Positions 51,925-61,769 of a stretch of DNA of 64,000 nt are shown one piece after another. The position numbers were made by a program, and so were the translations under genes. Under the pieces are notes generated by a model, which had not been told where the DNA came from, did no database searches, and was given only the letters and a program-made list of their open reading frames with translations. This DNA is from Micromonospora sp. PLK6-60 (lineage in GTDB: Bacteria > Actinomycetota > Actinomycetes > Mycobacteriales > Micromonosporaceae): positions 248,001 through 312,000 of the forward strand of contig NZ_JAIOAA010000005.1 of NCBI RefSeq assembly GCF_019890675.1, written 5' to 3'. Each line of letters opens with the position of its first letter. Position 1 is the first letter of the stretch.

Positions 51925-54900
51925 GAGCCACCTCCTGGGCGACCGCCCGCGGCGCGGGCGGCAGGGACGCGGCGGCGGGCGCCGGCTGCGGCGCGAGCGC
52001 GCTCATCACCGCGTCGTCTACGTCGTGGCCGGCGGCTTCGGCGGCCCGCATGATCTCCATCACCCGGCGGTAGTCCCGAGGGACCACCGCGGTGAACTCC
52101 TCCACCGCCTCCGGCCACCGCTTGAGCAGCTCTTCGGCGACCGAGGAGTCGGTCTCGGCGAAGTGGCGCTGCACCAGCTCGTGCAGCCGGCCCCGCTCCT
52201 CGTCGCGCAGCGGGGCCAGGTCGACCAGCTCGGCGTTGACCCGGTCCCGGTCCAGCCGGTGCACGAAGGCGGTGCCGCCGGACATGCCGGCGGCGAAGTT
52301 GCGCCCGGTCGCGCCGAGCACCACCACCGTGCCGCCGGTCATGTACTCGCAGCCGTGGTCGCCCACGCCCTCGACGACCGTCACCGCGCCGGAGTTGCGC
52401 ACCGCGAACCGCTCGCCGACCCGGCCGCGCAGGAACAGCTCACCGGCGGTGGCCCCGTACAGGATGGTGTTGCCGGCGATGATCTGGTCCTCGGCGCGCT
52501 GCCCGGCCGCGGCGTTCGGGCCGGCGAACGGCGCGGCGGCGTCCGGGCGGACGACGATCCGGCCGCCGGACAGGCCCTTGCCGACGTAGTCGTTGGCGTC
52601 GCCGTGCAGCCGCAGGGTGACCCCGCGCGGCAGGAACGCGCCGAACGACTGCCCGGCGGTGCCGCGCAGCAGGAACTCGATCGTGTCCGGCGGCAGGCCG
52701 TCGCCGCCGAAGCGGCGGGTGACCTCGCCGCCGAGCATCGCGCCGACGCTGCGGTGCTCGTTGCGGACGGCGACCTCGGTACGGACCGGGGTGCCGTCGC
52801 GCAGCGCCGGCCCGGCCAGCGCGATCAGCTCGTTGTCCAGGGCCAGCTCCAGGCCGTGGTCCTGGGCGCGGACGCCGCGCCGGGCCGCGTCCGCCGGCAG
52901 CTCCGGCAGGTGCAGTACGGGGGCCAGGTCGAGCCCGTGGCCCTTCCAGTGGTCGATGGCCGGCGTGACGTCGAGCAGCTCGGCATGCCCGATCGCCTCG
53001 TCGATGCTGCGGAAGCCCAGCTCGGCCAGGTAGCCCCGGACCTCCTCGGCGAGGAAGAGGAAGAAATTCTCCACGAACTCCGGCTGCCCGGGGAACCGCT
53101 CGCGCAGCACCGGGTTCTGGGTGGCGATGCCCACCGGACAGGTGTCCAGGTGGCAGACCCGCATCATCACGCAGCCGGAGACGATCAGCGGGGCGGTGGC
53201 GAAGCCGAACTCCTCCGCGCCGAGCAGCGCCGCGACCAGCACGTCCCGGCCGGTCTTGAGCTGGCCGTCGACCTGCACGGTGACCCGGTCGCGGAGCTTG
53301 TTGAGCAGCAGCGTCTGCTGCGCCTCGGCCAGCCCCAGCTCCCACGGGGTGCCGGCGTGCTTGAGCGAGTTGAGCGGGGAGGCGCCGGTGCCGCCGTCGT
53401 GCCCGGAGATCAGGATGACGTCGGCCTTGAGCTTGGCCACCCCGGCGGCGACGGTGCCCACGCCGACCTCGCTGACCAGCTTGACGTGCACCCGGGCGGC
53501 CGGGTTGACGCACTTCAGGTCGTGCACCAGCTGGGCCAGGTCCTCGATGGAATAGATGTCGTGGTGCGGCGGCGGCGAGATCAGGCCGACGCCCGGGGTG
53601 GCGTGCCGGGTCCGGGCGATCCACGGCCAGACCTTGTTGCCGGGCAGCTGCCCGCCCTCGCCTGGCTTGGCGCCCTGGGCCATCTTGATCTGGAGGTCGT
53701 CGGCGTTGACCAGGTATTCGCTGGTGACGCCGAACCGGCCGCTGGCGATCTGCTTGACCGCCGAGCGGCGCAGCGGGTCGTGCAGCCGCTCGACGTCCTC
53801 GCCGCCCTCGCCGGTGTTGGACTTGCCGCCGAGGCGGTTCATCGCCACGGCCAGGGTCTCGTGCGCCTCGGCCGAGATCGACCCGTACGACATGGCGCCG
53901 GTGGCGAACCGCTTGACGATCTCGGTGGCCGGCTCGACCTCCTCGATCGGCACCGCCGGGCGCACCCCGGTGCGCAGGGTGAACAGCCCGCGCAGCGAGC
54001 CGGCCCGGGCGGCCAGCTCGTCGACCTTGGCGGTGTACCGCCGGAAGACGTCGTACTGGCGGCTGCGGGTGGCGTGCTGGAGCAGGAAGACCGTCTCCGG
54101 GTTGAACAGGTGCAGCTCGCCCTCGCGGCGCCACTGGTATTCCCCGCCGACCTCCAGCCGGTCGCTGGCCGGGGTGCCGGGGGCCGGCCAGGCCAGCGCG
54201 TGCCGGGCGGCCACCTCGGCGTGGATCTCGTTGAGCCCGATCCCGCTGATCTTGGTGGGGGTGCCCCGGAAATACCGGTGCACCAGGCGGGTGTCCAACC
54301 CGACCGCCTCGAAGACCTGGGCGCCGCAGTACGACGACACGGTGGAGATGCCCATCTTCGACATGATCTTCAGGACGCCCTTGCCGAGCGCCTTGACGTA
54401 GTTGCGGACCGCCGTGCGCGGCTCCACCCCGGCCAGCGCGCCGGTGGAGATCATGTCCTCCACCGACTCGAAGGCCAGGTACGGGTTGACCGCCGCCGCG
54501 CCGTACCCGATGAGCACCGCCGCGTGGTGCACCTCGCGGCAGTCGCCGGACTCCACGATCAGCGCCACCTGGGTCCGGGTCTGCTCGCGGACCAGGTGCT
54601 GGTGCACCGCCGCGGTGAGCAGCAGCGACGGGATCGGGGCCAGGTCGGCGTTGGAGTCCCGGTCCGACAGCACCAGGATGCGCACGCCGTCCTCGATCGC
54701 CTCGGAGACGTGCCGGCAGATCTCGGTGAGCCGGGCCTTGATGCCGGCGCCGCCGTCGCGGATCCGGTAGAGCCCGGACACCCGGACCGCCTTGAAGCCG
54801 GGCAGGTCGCCGTCCTCGTCGATGGAGAGGATCTTGGCCAACTCGTCATTGTCGATCACCGGGTAGGGCAGCACGATCTGCCGGCAGCTCGCCGGGCCCG

Positions 54901-56611
54901 GGTCGAGCAGGTTGCCCTCCGGGCCGATGGTGGAGGCCAGGCTGGTCACCAGCTCCTCCCGGATGGCGTCCAGCGGCGGGTTGGTCACCTGGGCGAAGAG
55001 CTGGTGGAAGTAGTCGTAGAGCAGCCGCGGCCGGGTGGACAGCGGGGAGATCGGGGTGTCGGTGCCCATCGACCCGATCGGCTCGGCGCCGCCCCGGGCC
55101 ATCGGGCCGAGCAGGATCTTCAGCTCCTCCTCGGTGTAGCCGAAGGTCTGCTGCCGGCGGCGGACCGAGTCGTGGGTGTAGACGGTGTGCTCGCGGGCGG
55201 GCAGCTCGTCCAGCCCGATCAGGCCGGCGTGCAGCCAGTCCTGGTAGGGCCGCGCGGCGGCCAGCTCGGTCTTGATCTCGTCGTCCGAGACGATCCGGCC
55301 GTTGACCGTGTCGACCAGGAACATCTTGCCCGGCTGGAGGCGGCCCTTGGCGACCACGGTGGCCGGGTCGAGGTCGAGCACCCCCGCCTCGCTGCCCAGC
55401 ACCACCAGGCCGTCGGCGGTGCGCCACCAGCGGCCCGGGCGCAGCCCGTTGCGGTCCAGCACCGCGCCGACCAGCTCGCCGTCGGTGAAGGCCACCGAGG
55501 CGGGGCCGTCCCACGGCTCCATCAGGCTGGCGTGGAAGCGGTAGAAGGCCCGCTTGTCCGGGCTCATCCCCGGGTCGTTCTCCCACGCCTCGGGGATCAT
55601 CATCAGCACCGCGTGCGGCAGGCTCCGCCCGGCCAGGTGCAGCAGCTCCAGGACCTCGTCGAAGTTGGCCGAGTCGGAGGCGCCCGGCGTGCAGACCGGG
55701 AAGACCCGCCGGATGTTGCCGGGCAGGTCGGGGGTGCGCAGCAACGCCTCGCGGGCCTGCATCCAGTTGCGGTTGCCGCGGATCGTGTTGATCTCGCCGT
55801 TGTGCGCGATGAACCGGTACGGGTGGGCCAGCGGCCAGGACGGGAAGGTGTTGGTGGAGAACCGGGAGTGCACCAGCGCGATGGCGCTGGCCACCCGCTC
55901 GTCGGTCAGCTCCGGATAGAACGCCGGGAGCTGGTCCGGGGTGAGCATGCCCTTCCACACCATGGTCCGGCCGGACAGCGACGGGAAGTAGGCCGGCACC
56001 CCCCGCTCGGCGGTCTCCCGCTCGGCCTGCTTGCGTACGCAGAACGCCACCCGGTCCAGGTCGAGCCCGGACAGCGGGGAGCCGGCCGGGCCGGCCGGCG
56101 AGTCGGTGAGCCGGCGCGCGGCGAGGAAGAGCTGGCGGATCCGGGGCATCGCCGCGAGCGCGGTCTCACCCAGCCCCGACGGGTCGGTCGGCACCACCCG
56201 CCAGCCGAGCACCTCGGCCCCCTCGACCAGGGCGTACTTCTCCACCACCTGCCGGGCGCGGGCCTCGGCCGCGTCGTCGTCGGGCAGGAAGACCAGGCCG
56301 GTGGCGTACTGCCCGGCGGGCGGCAACGGGAAGTCGACCACCGCGCGCAGGAACCCGTCCGGCACCTGGATCATGATGCCGGCGCCGTCGCCGGTGTTGG
56401 GCTCCGCGCCGCGGGCGCCCCGGTGGTCCAGCCGGACCAGCGCCGCCAGGCCGTTCGCGACGACCTCGGGCGAGGGCCGGCCGTGCAGGTCCGCCACGAA
56501 GGCCACGCCGCACGCGTCGTGCTCCTGGGCCGGGTCGTAGAGCCCGGTCGCGGGCCGCCCCGGGCCGGCCGTGGGCGCCGCCTGCGGGGTGTGAGGGTAC
56601 GGAAGGGCCAC
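51917..56611 (-). CDS. gltB: Glutamate synthase (NADPH) large subunit
   Basis: A 1,564-residue enzyme of ammonia assimilation. After a 33-residue propeptide, the class-II glutaminase domain begins at the catalytic Cys ([12 protein letters not shown], Cys34), followed by the central domain, the FMN/synthase domain ([60 protein letters not shown]) with 3Fe-4S ligands in [20 protein letters not shown], and the C-terminal right-handed beta helix ([36 protein letters not shown]). GTG has AGGAGG four bases upstream. The operon gltB-gltD is divergent from a GNAT gene; no riboswitch or attenuator was recognised in the 147-bp gap. Confidence 0.98.
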   Translation of the reverse strand: MALPYPHTPQAAPTAGPGRPATGLYDPAQEHDACGVAFVADLHGRPSPEVVANGLAALVRLDHRGARGAEPNTGDGAGIMIQVPDGFLRAVVDFPLPPAGQYATGLVFLPDDDAAEARARQVVEKYALVEGAEVLGWRVVPTDPSGLGETALAAMPRIRQLFLAARRLTDSPAGPAGSPLSGLDLDRVAFCVRKQAERETAERGVPAYFPSLSGRTMVWKGMLTPDQLPAFYPELTDERVASAIALVHSRFSTNTFPSWPLAHPYRFIAHNGEINTIRGNRNWMQAREALLRTPDLPGNIRRVFPVCTPGASDSANFDEVLELLHLAGRSLPHAVLMMIPEAWENDPGMSPDKRAFYRFHASLMEPWDGPASVAFTDGELVGAVLDRNGLRPGRWWRTADGLVVLGSEAGVLDLDPATVVAKGRLQPGKMFLVDTVNGRIVSDDEIKTELAAARPYQDWLHAGLIGLDELPAREHTVYTHDSVRRRQQTFGYTEEELKILLGPMARGGAEPIGSMGTDTPISPLSTRPRLLYDYFHQLFAQVTNPPLDAIREELVTSLASTIGPEGNLLDPGPASCRQIVLPYPVIDNDELAKILSIDEDGDLPGFKAVRVSGLYRIRDGGAGIKARLTEICRHVSEAIEDGVRILVLSDRDSNADLAPIPSLLLTAAVHQHLVREQTRTQVALIVESGDCREVHHAAVLIGYGAAAVNPYLAFESVEDMISTGALAGVEPRTAVRNYVKALGKGVLKIMSKMGISTVSSYCGAQVFEAVGLDTRLVHRYFRGTPTKISGIGLNEIHAEVAARHALAWPAPGTPASDRLEVGGEYQWRREGELHLFNPETVFLLQHATRSRQYDVFRRYTAKVDELAARAGSLRGLFTLRTGVRPAVPIEEVEPATEIVKRFATGAMSYGSISAEAHETLAVAMNRLGGKSNTGEGGEDVERLHDPLRRSAVKQIASGRFGVTSEYLVNADDLQIKMAQGAKPGEGGQLPGNKVWPWIARTRHATPGVGLISPPPHHDIYSIEDLAQLVHDLKCVNPAARVHVKLVSEVGVGTVAAGVAKLKADVILISGHDGGTGASPLNSLKHAGTPWELGLAEAQQTLLLNKLRDRVTVQVDGQLKTGRDVLVAALLGAEEFGFATAPLIVSGCVMMRVCHLDTCPVGIATQNPVLRERFPGQPEFVENFFLFLAEEVRGYLAELGFRSIDEAIGHAELLDVTPAIDHWKGHGLDLAPVLHLPELPADAARRGVRAQDHGLELALDNELIALAGPALRDGTPVRTEVAVRNEHRSVGAMLGGEVTRRFGGDGLPPDTIEFLLRGTAGQSFGAFLPRGVTLRLHGDANDYVGKGLSGGRIVVRPDAAAPFAGPNAAAGQRAEDQIIAGNTILYGATAGELFLRGRVGERFAVRNSGAVTVVEGVGDHGCEYMTGGTVVVLGATGRNFAAGMSGGTAFVHRLDRDRVNAELVDLAPLRDEERGRLHELVQRHFAETDSSVAEELLKRWPEAVEEFTAVVPRDYRRVMEIMRAAEAAGHDVDDAVMSALAPQPAPAAASLPPAPRAVAQEVARA

Positions 56612-56758
56612 CGGGCCTCCTGTCGTCGCACAGCTGTGGGATCACGGTCGGGACGACGTCGGCCCTGAAGGGTCTATTGAGTCTACGTTAGGCCGCCGAT
56701 TGCAAGACCCGGGCAGATTGATCACACTTCCAGCATCTGGGACGTGTAGTCTCGCGCG

Positions 56759-57604
56759 GTGGATTCCGTCCCCGCTGAGCTGTTCGACCGCCTGGAACGT
56801 TTCTACGACGCGGTGCCCCGCGACGCGGCCCGCGGCGAGGAACACGGCCCGCTGGTGCTCTTCGTCCGCGACGGCGCCGGCTGGCCGTTCTATGCCCGCC
56901 CCCGGTTGGACGCCGCCGAGCCGCCGTCGTTGGCGGACATCAACACGGTACGCGAACGGCAGCGTGAGCTGGGCCTGCCGGAGTCCTTCGAGTGGGTGCA
57001 CGAGCGCACGCCCGAGCTGCTCGCGGTGGCCCGCTCGGCCGGGCTGAGCGTGCTGGAGGCGCCGCTGATGGTGCTGGACCCGGCGGCGCTGCCGGAGGTG
57101 ACGAGCCTCACCGACGTACCGGTGCGGACCCTCGACCCGACCAGCCCGCACTTCCCGGCGGACGTCGCCGCCCGCCGCGCCGTCGCCGCGGTCGGCTTCT
57201 CCGCCGCCGGCACCGAACGCGGCGACGCCGGGCCGGCGCAGCGCGACGCCGCCGTCACCGAGCTGGACGTGGCCGCGCTCGACGAGGAGCGGCAGCGGAT
57301 CGCCGAGGGCCGCCGCATCTCGGTGCTCGCCGGCACCGCCGCTGAGGGGGCGCTGGCCAGCGGCATGGCGATGCGGGTGGACGACGTGGCGGAGATCGCC
57401 GGGGTGGCCACCCTGCCGGCCGCCCGTCGCCGCGGCCTGGGCGCCGCGGTGACCGCCGCCCTCGCCCACGAGCTGCGCGCGGCCGGCACCGACCTGATCT
57501 TCCTCTCCGCCGGCAGCGACGACATCGCCCGCGTCTACCTGCGCGTCGGCTTCCACCGGATCGGCACCGCCTGCATCGCCGAACCCACCGCCCTCCTCCC
57601 CTAA
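56759..57604 (+). CDS. GNAT-family N-acetyltransferase
   Basis: A 281-residue protein with a GNAT domain in its C-terminal half: ASGMAMRVDDVAEIAGVATLPAARRRGLGAAVTAALAHELRAAGTDLIFLSAGSDDIARVYLRVGFHRIGTACIAE, where ARRRGLGAAV is the acetyl-CoA pyrophosphate loop. The N-terminal half is less conserved and may be a second, degenerate GNAT lobe. The first codon is GTG, with no ribosome site but a TGTAGT hexamer about ten bases upstream, suggesting a leaderless transcript. It is divergent from gltB. The substrate is unknown. Confidence 0.87.
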   Translation: MDSVPAELFDRLERFYDAVPRDAARGEEHGPLVLFVRDGAGWPFYARPRLDAAEPPSLADINTVRERQRELGLPESFEWVHERTPELLAVARSAGLSVLEAPLMVLDPAALPEVTSLTDVPVRTLDPTSPHFPADVAARRAVAAVGFSAAGTERGDAGPAQRDAAVTELDVAALDEERQRIAEGRRISVLAGTAAEGALASGMAMRVDDVAEIAGVATLPAARRRGLGAAVTAALAHELRAAGTDLIFLSAGSDDIARVYLRVGFHRIGTACIAEPTALLP

Positions 57605-57642
57605 CCCCCCACCCCACCCCCTCCCCGCCCGGGGCCCACCAT

Positions 57643-57703
57643 GTTGATCATGGAGTTAGCGTCACTCGCACCGGCGTGTCGTGACGCTAACTCCATGATC
57701 AAC
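57643..57703. repeat. Perfect 23-bp inverted repeat (hairpin element)
   Basis: GTTGATCATGGAGTTAGCGT plus CAC at 57643-57665 is matched exactly in reverse complement at 57681-57703, around a 15-base loop. The arms are far richer in A+T than the flanking C-runs. It lies between the convergent GNAT and FAD-monooxygenase genes and may be both a dispersed element and a terminator. Confidence 0.9.
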
Positions 57704-57738
57704 GCGGAGGTACGGGGGCGCGGGGTGGGTGGGTGGGG

Positions 57739-58920
57739 TTATGGGGTGGGGGGGTGCCATTGGGCGGCGGAGGTGGCGGCGCTGTTGCGTAGGCGGGGGG
57801 TGATGGCGCCGAGCGCGGCGTCCCTCGCCCGCAGGGCCAGCCGGCCCCGGGTCTGGAGCACGGCGGACATCCGGCGGGTCTGCCGGACCACGGTGGCCGC
57901 CCGGGGACGACGGGCCCGGTCGTACGCCTGCACCGCGTCCGGCAGCCGGCGCTCCCGCAGCAGCGAATCGAGCGTGGCGGCGTCCTCGAAGGCGAGGCAG
58001 GCCCCCTGCCCGAGGTGCGGGGGCATGGCGTGCGCGGCGTCGCCGAGCAGCACCACCCCGCCCGGCCCGGCCGGGAATCCGTACGACCGGGGCAGCGGCC
58101 GCAGCTCGCGCACCTCCTGCTGGACCAGGTCCGCCGGGTCGGTGGCGTCGAGCAGCGCCGCGATCGGCTCCGGCCAGCCGGCGTACCAGCGGCGCAGCAG
58201 GGCGAGCTGGGTCTCCGGCGGCTCCGGCCGGGGCGCGCCCGCGGCGGTGGCCACCCAGTAGACGCCGCCGCGCCGGGACTCGCCCCGCCGGCCCAACGAG
58301 GCGGCCACGAAGCGGTAGCCGGCGCCCAGCGTCTCGCCGTTGACCGGCTGGTCGTCGGGCAGGTCGGGGACCCGGTACCAGGGGATGACCGCCCGCCAGG
58401 CGGCGCAGCCGGAGCTGACCACACCGGCCTCCGGCGCCAGGTGCCGGCGGATCACGCTGTCCGTGCCGTCGGCCGCGATCAACAGGTCCGCCTCGACGCG
58501 CTGCCGGCCGTCGCCGACCGCCGGCCGCTCGCCGGGCGACGCGGTCACCGTCCGCACCCGCACCCCGGTACGCAGCTCCACCAGCTCACCCAGGCCGGCG
58601 ATCAACGCGTCGTGCAGGTCCTCCCGGTGCACCACCACCGGGGTGCGGTCGGCCGGCGCGGGACGGGGCTGCACCAGCCACTGGCCGTCCGGGCGGCGCA
58701 CCCCGCCGTCGGTCAGCGGGGTGGCGATGGCGTCGAGGCCGGCGCCGAGGCCGAGGGCGCGCAGCGCGCGTACCCCGTTGGGCCAGAGCACCACGGCCGT
58801 GGGCTCGGGGCGTACCCGGTCGGCCGCTTCCAGGACGGTGACCCGCCACCCGGAGCGGGCCAGCGCCCCGGCCGCCGCCAGGCCACCGAGGCCGGCACCG
58901 ACCACCACCGCGGTACGCAT
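57739..58920 (-). CDS. FAD-dependent monooxygenase (aromatic hydroxylase family)
   Basis: A 393-residue single-component flavoprotein hydroxylase of the PHBH/salicylate-hydroxylase class. Seen: dinucleotide fold VVVGAGLGGLAAAGALARSGWRVTVLEAADR at the N-terminus, the DG motif LLIAADGTDSVIRRHLAP, and the GD motif GVVLLGDAAHAMPPHLGQGACLAFEDAATL. These enzymes use NAD(P)H and O2 to hydroxylate aromatic or polyketide-like substrates. It begins 20 bp downstream of the lgt stop on the same strand, so it may be transcribed with lgt, though no functional link is known. The substrate is undetermined. Confidence 0.92.
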   Translation of the reverse strand: MRTAVVVGAGLGGLAAAGALARSGWRVTVLEAADRVRPEPTAVVLWPNGVRALRALGLGAGLDAIATPLTDGGVRRPDGQWLVQPRPAPADRTPVVVHREDLHDALIAGLGELVELRTGVRVRTVTASPGERPAVGDGRQRVEADLLIAADGTDSVIRRHLAPEAGVVSSGCAAWRAVIPWYRVPDLPDDQPVNGETLGAGYRFVAASLGRRGESRRGGVYWVATAAGAPRPEPPETQLALLRRWYAGWPEPIAALLDATDPADLVQQEVRELRPLPRSYGFPAGPGGVVLLGDAAHAMPPHLGQGACLAFEDAATLDSLLRERRLPDAVQAYDRARRPRAATVVRQTRRMSAVLQTRGRLALRARDAALGAITPRLRNSAATSAAQWHPPTP

Positions 58921-58940
58921 GGGCGCCGCTCCTCCCCCGC

Positions 58941-60137
58941 TCAGCTGTCCCGGTCGGGGCGGCCGGCCGCCCCGGCCCGCTCGTCGTCGGGTTCCGTGCC
59001 GGCGGACCGATCCTCGGCGCCCTCGGCGGCGGGCCGGTCCTCGGCCGTCGGGCCGGCGGGCTGGTCGGGCGCCTCATCCGCCGCCGTGGCGGCGGTCGGC
59101 TCGACCGGCTCCACGGCCGGCTCGGGCAGCTCCCCGGTCTCCTGGTAGCGCCGGAACTCCTCCTCGCCGACCACCCGGTAGCCCTCCGGGGCCACGGCCC
59201 GCGCCCCGGCCTCCCGCTCGGCGAGGTCGACCTGGGACAGGTCGCCGCCGCCGACCGGCGCCGGGATGGCCGGCACGCCGACCGGGACCAGGTATTCCCG
59301 CGGGCCGCGCACCCGCAGGAAGTAGATCAGCGCGCCCGCGAAGACCAGCGCGGCCGTCCAGACGTTCAGCCGGAGCCCGAGGATCGTGTTCGCCTCGTCG
59401 ACCCGCATCAGCTCGATCCAGAACCGGCCGGCGGTGTAGCCCATCACGTACAGCGCGAAGGCGCGCCCCCGGCCCAGCTTGAACCGCCGGTCGAGGACGA
59501 CCACCAGCGCGGCCACGCCGACGTTCCACAGCGCCTCGTAGAGGAACGTCGGATGGTAGAGCCCGGGCAGCAGCACCGGCTGCCCGTCGGCGGTCTGGGC
59601 GTGGCCCGGGTTCGCCGGGTCCATCCGGTGGACCTCCAGCCCCCACGGCAGGGTGGTCCGGCCGCCGTACAGCTCGTTGTTGAACCAGTTGCCGAGCCGG
59701 CCCACCGCCTGGGCCAGCGGCAGGCCCGGGGCGAGCGCGTCGGCCACCACGGTCAGCGGGATGCCGAGCTGCCGGGCGGCGATCCAGGCGCCGAGCGCGC
59801 CGCCCGCCACCGCGCCCCAGATGCCCAGGCCGCCCTCCCAGATGGCGAACGCCTTGAGCGGCTCACCACCGGCGCCGAAGTATTTCTCCGGCGAGGTGAT
59901 CACGTGGTAGACGCGGGCGCCGATGATGCCGGTCGGCACCGCCCAGACCGCGATGTCGAGCACCGCGCCGGGCGCCACGCCGCGCCGGCGCAACCGGTAC
60001 TCGGTCACCACGCAGGCCACCACGATGCCGAGGATGATGCAGAGCGCGTACGCCCGGATCGGCACCGGCCCGAGCTGCCACACGGCGGTGGCGGGGCTCG
60101 GCAGGGCCGCCTGGGGGATCGTCGAGGCGAGGGTCAC
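58941..60137 (-). CDS. lgt: Prolipoprotein diacylglyceryl transferase
   Basis: A 398-residue inner-membrane enzyme that attaches diacylglycerol to the lipobox Cys of prelipoproteins, such as the two lipoproteins at the left end of this window. Seven membrane helices are evident, with the family signature PLAQAVGRLGNWFNNELYGGRTTLPWGL and the YHPTFLYEALWNV region. Residues from about 300 form an acidic Pro/Ala/Glu-rich tail of about 100 residues, an extension common in actinobacteria and absent from E. coli Lgt. GTG at 60137 (VTLASTIPQAALPSP) is chosen because the first helix begins soon after; no strong ribosome site is seen. Downstream of trpCBA on the same strand. Confidence 0.96.
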   Translation of the reverse strand: MTLASTIPQAALPSPATAVWQLGPVPIRAYALCIILGIVVACVVTEYRLRRRGVAPGAVLDIAVWAVPTGIIGARVYHVITSPEKYFGAGGEPLKAFAIWEGGLGIWGAVAGGALGAWIAARQLGIPLTVVADALAPGLPLAQAVGRLGNWFNNELYGGRTTLPWGLEVHRMDPANPGHAQTADGQPVLLPGLYHPTFLYEALWNVGVAALVVVLDRRFKLGRGRAFALYVMGYTAGRFWIELMRVDEANTILGLRLNVWTAALVFAGALIYFLRVRGPREYLVPVGVPAIPAPVGGGDLSQVDLAEREAGARAVAPEGYRVVGEEEFRRYQETGELPEPAVEPVEPTAATAADEAPDQPAGPTAEDRPAAEGAEDRSAGTEPDDERAGAAGRPDRDS

Positions 60138-60240
60138 GGGTGCACACGCTACCGCTGCGGACCGCCCCGGCGGCACCCCCGGTCCGGTGGCCGGTCGTAA
60201 CCGGTGACGAATGATTTGCCGGGCCGTAGGCTCTTTGTCC

Positions 60241-60777
60241 ATGAGCGGGCCGACCTGGGCGGTGGCCGCGATCGTCGTCGACGACGCCGGCCGGGTGCTG
60301 CTGTGCCGCCAGGGCGGCGGCGAACGGCGCTGGGCGCTGCCCGGCGGCCGGCCACGCCGCCCGGAGTGCCCGACGGCGGCGGTCACCGCGCAGGTCCGGC
60401 GGGAGACCGGCCGACGGGTGGAGCCGGTCGACCTGGTCGGGATCTATCACCTCAGCGGGTCGCCGTGCGGCCGGCCGGCCCCGGCCGGATCGCCGCCCGG
60501 CTCTCCGCCCGACCTGCCGCCCGGCTCTCCGCCCGACGTGGTGGTGCACGTGTTCCGGGCCGTCGACGGCCGGCCGGCGGCCGAACCACCGGCCGGCTGC
60601 GCGCTGGCCTGGCACCGGCCGGACGCGCTGCCCGATGACGTCACCCCGGTGACCCGGGCCGCCGTCGCCGACGCCACCGCCGGCCGGTCCGGGGTGTTGC
60701 GCGACCTGCGCCCGGAGGGTACGCGCACCGTCCCCGGCACCCGACAGCCCGAGGCGCCGCACGTCGCGCCGTCCTGA
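60241..60777 (+). CDS. Nudix-fold protein with degenerate Nudix box
   Basis: A 178-residue Nudix-fold protein (VAAIVVDDAGRVLLCRQGGGERRWALPGGRPRRPE). The Nudix box G-x5-E-x7-REUXEEXGU is present in outline, but the REVxEE part reads AQVRRE, losing the first catalytic Arg-Glu and one of the metal-binding Glu residues, so hydrolysis may be impaired or the protein may bind only. A repeated SPPGSPPDLPPGSPPD segment interrupts the fold. ATG at 60241 has no ribosome site but a TAGGCT hexamer nine bases upstream with GTGACG 17 bp before it, suggesting a leaderless transcript. It is inserted on the opposite strand between trpA and lgt. Confidence 0.8.
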   Translation: MSGPTWAVAAIVVDDAGRVLLCRQGGGERRWALPGGRPRRPECPTAAVTAQVRRETGRRVEPVDLVGIYHLSGSPCGRPAPAGSPPGSPPDLPPGSPPDVVVHVFRAVDGRPAAEPPAGCALAWHRPDALPDDVTPVTRAAVADATAGRSGVLRDLRPEGTRTVPGTRQPEAPHVAPS

Positions 60778-60786
60778 GGGCCCCAC

Positions 60787-60950
60787 CTGCCGCAGCGAGG
60801 GCCATCCCCAGCCCGGCTCAGCCCGAGATGCCGCGCATCGGGCCATCCCCGGCCCAGGACCGCCCGACATGCCGCAGAGCGGGCCAACCCCGGCCCAGGA
60901 CCGGCCGGCATGCCGCATACGGGGCCAACGCCGGCCCCGGCCCGGCGCCG
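60787..60950. repeat. 41-bp tandem repeat, four units
   Basis: Units begin at 60787, 60828, 60869 and 60910, each 41 bp, with heads of the form MTGCCGCRN followed by GGGCCA-CCCC-GGCCC. Units 2 and 3 are closest. The period and head match the degenerate array at 4140-4298. It lies between the convergent Nudix and trpA genes. Confidence 0.88.
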
Positions 60951-60963
60951 GACAGCGGGTGGG

Positions 60964-61767
60964 TCAGCGGGCGGGGTTGTGGACGCCCTCGGCGAGTTCG
61001 GCGCTGAGTGTCCGGAGCGCGGCCAGGCCGCCGGCCAGGTCCGGCGTATCGAGCAGGCAGCGGACCAGGGCGCTGCCGACGATCACCGCGTCCGCGTAGC
61101 CGGCGACGGTGGCCGCCTGCGCGCCGGTGCCGACGCCCAGCCCGACGCCGACCGGCAGGTCGGTCACGCCACGGACCCGGGAGACCAGGATCGGGGCCGC
61201 GTCGGAGGTCTGCGCCCGGGCGCCGGTCACCCCCATGACCGCCGTGGCGTAGACGAAACCACGGCAGTGCCGGGTGGTCATCTCCAGCCGGGCGTCGGTG
61301 GAGGACGGCGAGACCAGGAAGGTCCGGTCCAGTCCGTACGTGTCCGAGGCGGCCAGCCACTCGGCCGCCTCGTCGGGGATCAGGTCCGGGGTGATCAGGC
61401 CGGTGCCGCCGGCCGCCGCCAGGTCCCGGGCGAACGCGTCGACGCCGTACTGCTCGATCGGGTTCCAGTAGGTCATGGTGACCACCGGGGCGCCGGCCGC
61501 CGCCACCGCCTCGATGATGCGCAGCGCGTCGGCGGTGCGTACGCCGCCGGCCAGGGCGATGTCGCTGGCCCGCTGGATGACCGGGCCGTCCATCACCGGG
61601 TCGGAGTAGGGGATCTCCACCTCGATGACGTCCACGCCCGCCTCGACCATCGCCCGCATGGCCGCGATGCTGCCCTCGACGGTCGGGAAGCCGGCCGGCA
61701 TGCAGCCGACCAGCACGGCCCGCCCGTCGGCGCGGGCCTTGTCGAACGCGACCCCGATCCGACTCAC
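60964..61767 (-). CDS. trpA: Tryptophan synthase alpha subunit
   Basis: A 267-residue TIM-barrel subunit that splits indole-3-glycerol phosphate into indole and glyceraldehyde-3-phosphate and channels indole to TrpB. Signature VEAGVDVIEVEIPYSDPVMDGPVIQRAS contains both catalytic acids (Glu in EVEIPYSDP and Asp in SDP). Phosphate-binding GVGLGVGTG and VIVGSALV are at the C-terminal end. GTG at 61767 (VSRIGVAFDKARADGRAVLVG) is chosen because AGGAG is eight bases upstream; GTG at 61773 would overlap the trpB stop. Last gene of trpC-trpB-trpA. Confidence 0.97.
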   Translation of the reverse strand: MSRIGVAFDKARADGRAVLVGCMPAGFPTVEGSIAAMRAMVEAGVDVIEVEIPYSDPVMDGPVIQRASDIALAGGVRTADALRIIEAVAAAGAPVVTMTYWNPIEQYGVDAFARDLAAAGGTGLITPDLIPDEAAEWLAASDTYGLDRTFLVSPSSTDARLEMTTRHCRGFVYATAVMGVTGARAQTSDAAPILVSRVRGVTDLPVGVGLGVGTGAQAATVAGYADAVIVGSALVRCLLDTPDLAGGLAALRTLSAELAEGVHNPAR

Positions 61768-61769
61768 GG

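Noticed and set aside
52025..56668. A 1,547-codon open frame on the plus strand opposite gltB.
   Set aside because: It mirrors gltB codon by codon, as high-G+C third positions keep the antisense frame open; it shows no domains and is Val/Arg/Gly-rich.
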